Source: Bacillota bacterium
Lineage (GTDB): Bacteria > Bacillota > Clostridia > Acetivibrionales > Acetivibrionaceae
Length of the DNA stretch: 44,480 nucleotides
Reading direction: 5' to 3'
Assembly (NCBI GenBank): GCA_023398495.1
Contig: JAEWSG010000043.1
Coordinates: 1-44,480, forward strand
Positions 41,242-44,480 of the stretch are shown here, piece by piece. The stretch's first letter is position 1; each line of letters opens with the position of its first letter. Below the pieces are notes generated by a model that was not told where the DNA came from, made no database searches, and saw only the letters and a list, made by a program, of their open reading frames with translations. Both the position numbers and the translations under genes were made by a program.

Positions 41242-43443
41242 TTATTCTTTCAAATTGGAGAACTTATCTATCATTGCAACTACAATTTTTATTGCCTGTT
41301 CCCTGGTTGCCTTACCGTAGCTTTCTTCCCTGCCTTCTCGTGGTGAGGGTCCAAAGATATTATTCCCAAGGCCGGACACAATACTATTTTTTGCCATAAA
41401 GTAGACAGAATCCTTGGCATAGCTGCTTATGAGTTCATCGTCCTTGAATTTAGCCACTCCACTTGTGTCAAGAACATGACGATCATAGACCGCATCTTCT
41501 AGCAATGTCCAGTCCTCCCAGTAAATAGCCTTGTAAACTCTTGTAAGCATGGCACTGGCCTGTTCCCTTGTCAAATCTGCATCAGGTGCAAAAAGTCCAT
41601 TTCCCACTCCTGACACTATGCCCAGACTATATGCTTTGGTTACGGCAGGATCATCCACATCGGTGAAGGGATTTGACATGTTAATCTGTACCTTACTGCC
41701 CTTAAGTTTCTCATATAGCTCTACTGCCAAAGCACTGAATTCCTTCCTGGTAATAACCTTGGTCATATCTTGGTTCATGATGATATCAGGAATAATGGAT
41801 AATCTGTCCGCCTTTTCCATCCATTCATATGCCCAATCGGAAGTGTTGAGCCACTTTCCTTCCCTCATGTTTTTGTACTTCATAAAATCGGGAATCTGGT
41901 ATCCAAAAGTCCAATCAAAAATAGGTTCCGTTGCACTTGTCCATTTGAGGTAGTCTCCATTTTGCATATCCACCCAGGCATTGAGGGCCAAAGATATGTT
42001 GTCGCACTGCTTTCCGCCTATGCTCACAGGTGAAGATAGCATTCCCGTGGCTATATTAACTGCCTTGCAGGTTGCGGTGGGTTTGTTGAAGGTGGGATAT
42101 CCTGAAAAAGGATGAACATTGGAATTCCAATAGCAGTAATTATAAGTATTTGTTTTTACTCCCGGTCTGATATTCGCCAAAGCATCTCCGTTTTCTTCTT
42201 TTGCCTTGCCCACCTTATTCCTGACCGATCCACTAATATAAAAGTTGTTAGCTACTACCTCCTCTGCGAGACCCATAACATAAACCTCACCCTTTGCATT
42301 GGCTGTACTTCCGTATATTGCACCCTTAGTATAAGCATTTTCAATCCTTACATGTCTTCCTGCTTTTGTGATGCCCATGGAATATTGGATCCTGGCAGTT
42401 TTTGTTTCCACATTGCCTTCGTTTCCAACATTTATAAACCTTGCTATTTCTGACTCTCCTACGATCCCTCCTGCATAGATTTCTTCGTTCACATAAGAAC
42501 CAGTATACTCAAAATATATGCTACCTTTGTTCAGTGCCTTATCTATATTGGTATCTCTCAGTTCTCCCACTATACCTCCTGCGGCAGATCTTGTATCCTT
42601 TGATGCACTGGTCTGCTTCAATGTTACATTTCCCTGATTCAACAAATTTTCTGCTTTTGAGCCAAATCCGCAGAAGCCTGCCAGACCACCTACAGTACCT
42701 TGTCCATCAAAAGTAGCCGTTATATTTCCCTGATTAGTCAGGTTGGAAATCTTAGCTTCCTTTCCCATCGCATCTCCTGTAATTCCTCCCATATATAAGC
42801 TGCCCTCGCTGTTTCTTTTCAGTATGAGTTCCACTTTGTTGATCATGGAGTCAATGGTGCCATTAAGACGACCTGTGGCTCCACCAAAATAAAAATCTCC
42901 TGAATTGTTTACAATCAGATCTACTCTTCCTTCTGTCATACAGTTTTCAATGTTTCCTTCCACTTGGGCTGCAATCAATCCAAATGAAGTATCTCCTTCG
43001 GAGGATATGGTCTTGCTGATTAACCCATTGACCTTTAAGTTTTTGATGGAAGATCTTCTGTCTGTGATTTCAAACAAGCCCATACGAGTTCCGTCAGCAA
43101 CATTTCTCAAAGTAATTGTCTTACCATTGCCATCGAAGCTGCCAGCATATGAAATTCCCATTCTTCCAATAGGAATCCATGAGTTTTCTCCCAGGTCTAT
43201 GTTGCTGGTGAGCTTATAGGCTGCTTCCATATAATTGGCATAGCCTCCAACCTCAGAAAAGTCCAAAAGGTCTGCTACCGTAGATATTATGTAAGGGTTC
43301 TCGGAAGTTCCAGTTCCTCCGCTGAAGGAAGGCAATTTGCCGCCAGTCTCCTGACAGTGAACAGGAATTAGGCTTACTACAATGAAAAGAACAAGCATTA
43401 TTACATATGCAAAACCTCTGAACCATTTTTTGCTTTTATTCAT
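41242..43443 (-). CDS. S-layer-anchored protein with beta-repeat region and three SLH domains
   Basis: A 733-residue exported protein. After a signal peptide (WFRGFAYVIMLVLFIVVSLIPVHC) comes GGTGTSENPYIISTVADLLDFS, the start often seen in front of GLUG-type repeats. Then come about ten irregular repeats of the type ISNLTNQGNITA, AGGIVGE, GGLAGFCG (about 80-430), which should form a right-handed beta helix. Three S-layer homology domains end the protein (about 545-730), with ITRKEFSALAVELYEKL, NPFTDV, GNGLFAPDADLTREQASAMLTRVYKA, FKDDELISSYAKDSVYFMAK and GKATREQAIKIVVAMID. These bind pyruvylated secondary wall polymer. The start is ATG 43443 after GAGGAGG. It may be an adhesin or envelope protein. 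Confidence 0.88.
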   Translation of the reverse strand: MNKSKKWFRGFAYVIMLVLFIVVSLIPVHCQETGGKLPSFSGGTGTSENPYIISTVADLLDFSEVGGYANYMEAAYKLTSNIDLGENSWIPIGRMGISYAGSFDGNGKTITLRNVADGTRMGLFEITDRRSSIKNLKVNGLISKTISSEGDTSFGLIAAQVEGNIENCMTEGRVDLIVNNSGDFYFGGATGRLNGTIDSMINKVELILKRNSEGSLYMGGITGDAMGKEAKISNLTNQGNITATFDGQGTVGGLAGFCGFGSKAENLLNQGNVTLKQTSASKDTRSAAGGIVGELRDTNIDKALNKGSIYFEYTGSYVNEEIYAGGIVGESEIARFINVGNEGNVETKTARIQYSMGITKAGRHVRIENAYTKGAIYGSTANAKGEVYVMGLAEEVVANNFYISGSVRNKVGKAKEENGDALANIRPGVKTNTYNYCYWNSNVHPFSGYPTFNKPTATCKAVNIATGMLSSPVSIGGKQCDNISLALNAWVDMQNGDYLKWTSATEPIFDWTFGYQIPDFMKYKNMREGKWLNTSDWAYEWMEKADRLSIIPDIIMNQDMTKVITRKEFSALAVELYEKLKGSKVQINMSNPFTDVDDPAVTKAYSLGIVSGVGNGLFAPDADLTREQASAMLTRVYKAIYWEDWTLLEDAVYDRHVLDTSGVAKFKDDELISSYAKDSVYFMAKNSIVSGLGNNIFGPSPREGREESYGKATREQAIKIVVAMIDKFSNLKE

Positions 43444-43620
43444 TTCATACCTCCTCGTTTTCGATCCCTTTGGTGTCTATATCGGTTTAAATACGTTGTT
43501 AACAATAACAATATTAATTTCTTTCAAACGCTCGTGTTTCCCGATGAACAATTCTATGGTGATTGGGTCAAATAATCAACTGGTACTCAACACACAGTTT
43601 TATTATGAAACAAAACTCAT
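43444..43620. other. Upstream region of the S-layer gene
   Basis: This holds the ribosome binding site GAGGAGG at the S-layer gene start and AT-rich sequence. I see no clear -35/-10 pair. Confidence 0.4.
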
Positions 43621-43789
43621 CTATATACTAGGCACAGCTTCATCTAAATACCAATTCCAGAATGCCCTGCGTTTTTCAATATTATTTTCATCTTTATACC
43701 AGTACAATCCATGCTGCCTTGCTTTTTATCTTGTATTCTATAACCTGTTCCACTGTTCCCAATGGTGACACTGCATCGTTATCCCTCAT
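43621..43789 (-). pseudogene. Frameshifted small ORF downstream of the nuclease-family gene
   Basis: ATG 43789 overlaps the stop of the upstream gene (ATGA) and opens 31 codons beginning MRDNDAVSPLGTVEQVIEYK, ending TAA at 43694. From about 43715 a different frame reads coding-like residues QHGLYWYKDENNIEKRRAFW and NWYLDEAVPSI to a TAG at 43621. One single-base shift near 43715 would join the two into a protein of about 55 residues. I take it as a recently broken gene or a frameshift; no family is recognised. Confidence 0.45.
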
Positions 43790-44480
43790 ACTGTAGCAAT
43801 TTTGACCTCTTTACCCTTGAACGCAATTCCCACCTTAACAATATCCTTGATACCAAGAGCTTTGAGCTCACAATCGTATTTCTTTTCTTCTATTTGCTTT
43901 AATGCAGCCTTTAAAGCTGTCTCAAAAGTCTCTTCTTCAAATTTATCAACTTTTTTGAACTCAATAATAATACCTTTCTTATTTCTGTCCTTTGGAATAA
44001 TCATTACATCATATCTTCCAAATCCGGATTCTCTATTTGATCTAATCTCATAATCCTTGTCAATATACACAAGCATACCAAGTACAAAAGCATGATAAAA
44101 ACTCTCTGATTTATCTTCACCTACATCATAAAAACTAAAAGTTCTTTCAACCGTAGTTGCAAATATCTTGTAAAAAGTCTTTATATCTCCCGATAATAAG
44201 CTTCTTAGCATCTGCTCGACACTGCCACCTTTTATGGTCTCATCAAACCAGTCCTGCATCATATTTCTGAAAAAGTAATGGACTTCTTTGTTTGGGACTT
44301 TTAAATCACAGTAAACGCCATCCTCTTTCAAGTCCAGTTTCACAGGCTTTAGGTAACCGCTCATAAGCATAAATGACCAAATGCTTTTATCCGACTTGTC
44401 AATCTGGCTGTAAATAATGTTTTCATCTATTTTAATATTATCAATTGTACCTCCTTCAATTATATCCTTTATGCTCAGCT
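43786..44480 (-). CDS. PD-(D/E)XK nuclease-superfamily protein, C-terminal part
   Basis: The reading frame is open without a stop from 43786 through the right edge, so only the last ~231 residues are seen; the ATG at 44370 is not the true start. Sequence such as SLLSGDIKTFYKIFATTVERTFSFYDVGEDKSESFYHAFVLGML followed by SGFGRYDVMIIPKDRNKKGIIIEFKKVD is typical of the PDDEXK_9 domain. There the nuclease core is RYDV...IIEFK (Asp, Glu, Lys). It normally lies behind an AAA-ATPase-like domain in ~500-residue proteins. These families are numerous in anaerobes and probably mobile; their function is unproven. Confidence 0.85.
   Translation of the reverse strand, partial: LSIKDIIEGGTIDNIKIDENIIYSQIDKSDKSIWSFMLMSGYLKPVKLDLKEDGVYCDLKVPNKEVHYFFRNMMQDWFDETIKGGSVEQMLRSLLSGDIKTFYKIFATTVERTFSFYDVGEDKSESFYHAFVLGMLVYIDKDYEIRSNRESGFGRYDVMIIPKDRNKKGIIIEFKKVDKFEEETFETALKAALKQIEEKKYDCELKALGIKDIVKVGIAFKGKEVKIATV

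Noticed and set aside
43382..43768. 128-codon plus-strand frame upstream of the S-layer gene
   Set aside because: It overlaps the S-layer gene start and the frameshifted ORF on the other strand and has no ribosome binding site.

Overview
This AT-rich window reads as chromosome of a Gram-positive, anaerobic, cellulolytic clostridium. Four secreted proteins carry duplicated type I dockerin modules, so the cell builds cellulosomes. There is also an S-layer-homology protein, an [FeFe]-hydrogenase maturation operon, strong purine-rich ribosome binding sites and Firmicute-type two-component/ABC modules. An Acetivibrio/Hungateiclostridium-type species fits best; that is inference from gene content, not a database match.

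Layout. 1-163: 5' end of a group IIC intron (minus strand, cut by the window edge) sitting directly behind an intrinsic terminator. 242-1755: a 54-residue membrane protein and a PilM-like protein with a long structured leader. 2022-8511: a minus-strand hydrogenase maturation cluster: LURP-one-like protein, TM1266-type regulator, hydG, hydE, hydF and a cysteine-desulfurase-like protein. HydE has an extra N-terminal DUF3343-like sulfur/selenium carrier domain. The interval before hydG holds a terminator, a complementary upstream strand and a short leader ORF, which looks like an undescribed attenuation device. 8661-11005: a lipoprotein foldase, a 66-residue protein, and copies of a palindromic dispersed repeat. 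11031-16779: a DUF2804 protein and two dockerin enzymes (an unassigned probable alpha/alpha-barrel protein and a GH43 arabinanase), with an mnmD-like tRNA methyltransferase between them. 17098-19000: DUF2157/GDYXXLXY membrane pair behind twin palindromic operators. 19147-22095: a three-gene operon of esterase, condensation-type acyltransferase and DUF6320 zinc-ribbon membrane protein. 22187-24908: a lipoprotein esterase, a LysM protein and two REP/RAYT transposable elements, one intact and one internally deleted. 24923-28082: dockerin-bearing CE6-type esterase and GH9 cellulase. 28651-35341: a small membrane protein, a glutathione peroxidase, and an ABC exporter with its OmpR-type two-component system and a candidate operator. 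35402-41065: TrmO, DUF2164, membrane proteins including a VanZ fusion, an internally duplicated exported protein, a small lipoprotein and a RecF-like ATPase. 41242-44480: an S-layer-anchored beta-repeat protein, a frameshifted small ORF and the C-terminal part of a PD-(D/E)XK nuclease-family protein that runs off the right edge.

How it fits together. The four dockerin proteins would be secreted and docked on a scaffoldin, for cellulose (GH9), arabinan (GH43) and acetylated side chains (CE6). Hydrogen is the main electron sink of such fermenters, and the hyd cluster makes the H-cluster of the hydrogenase. The points most worth follow-up are the hydG leader, the DUF3343-HydE fusion, the dispersed palindromic repeat family, the paired RAYT elements and the esterase/acyltransferase/DUF6320 operon.
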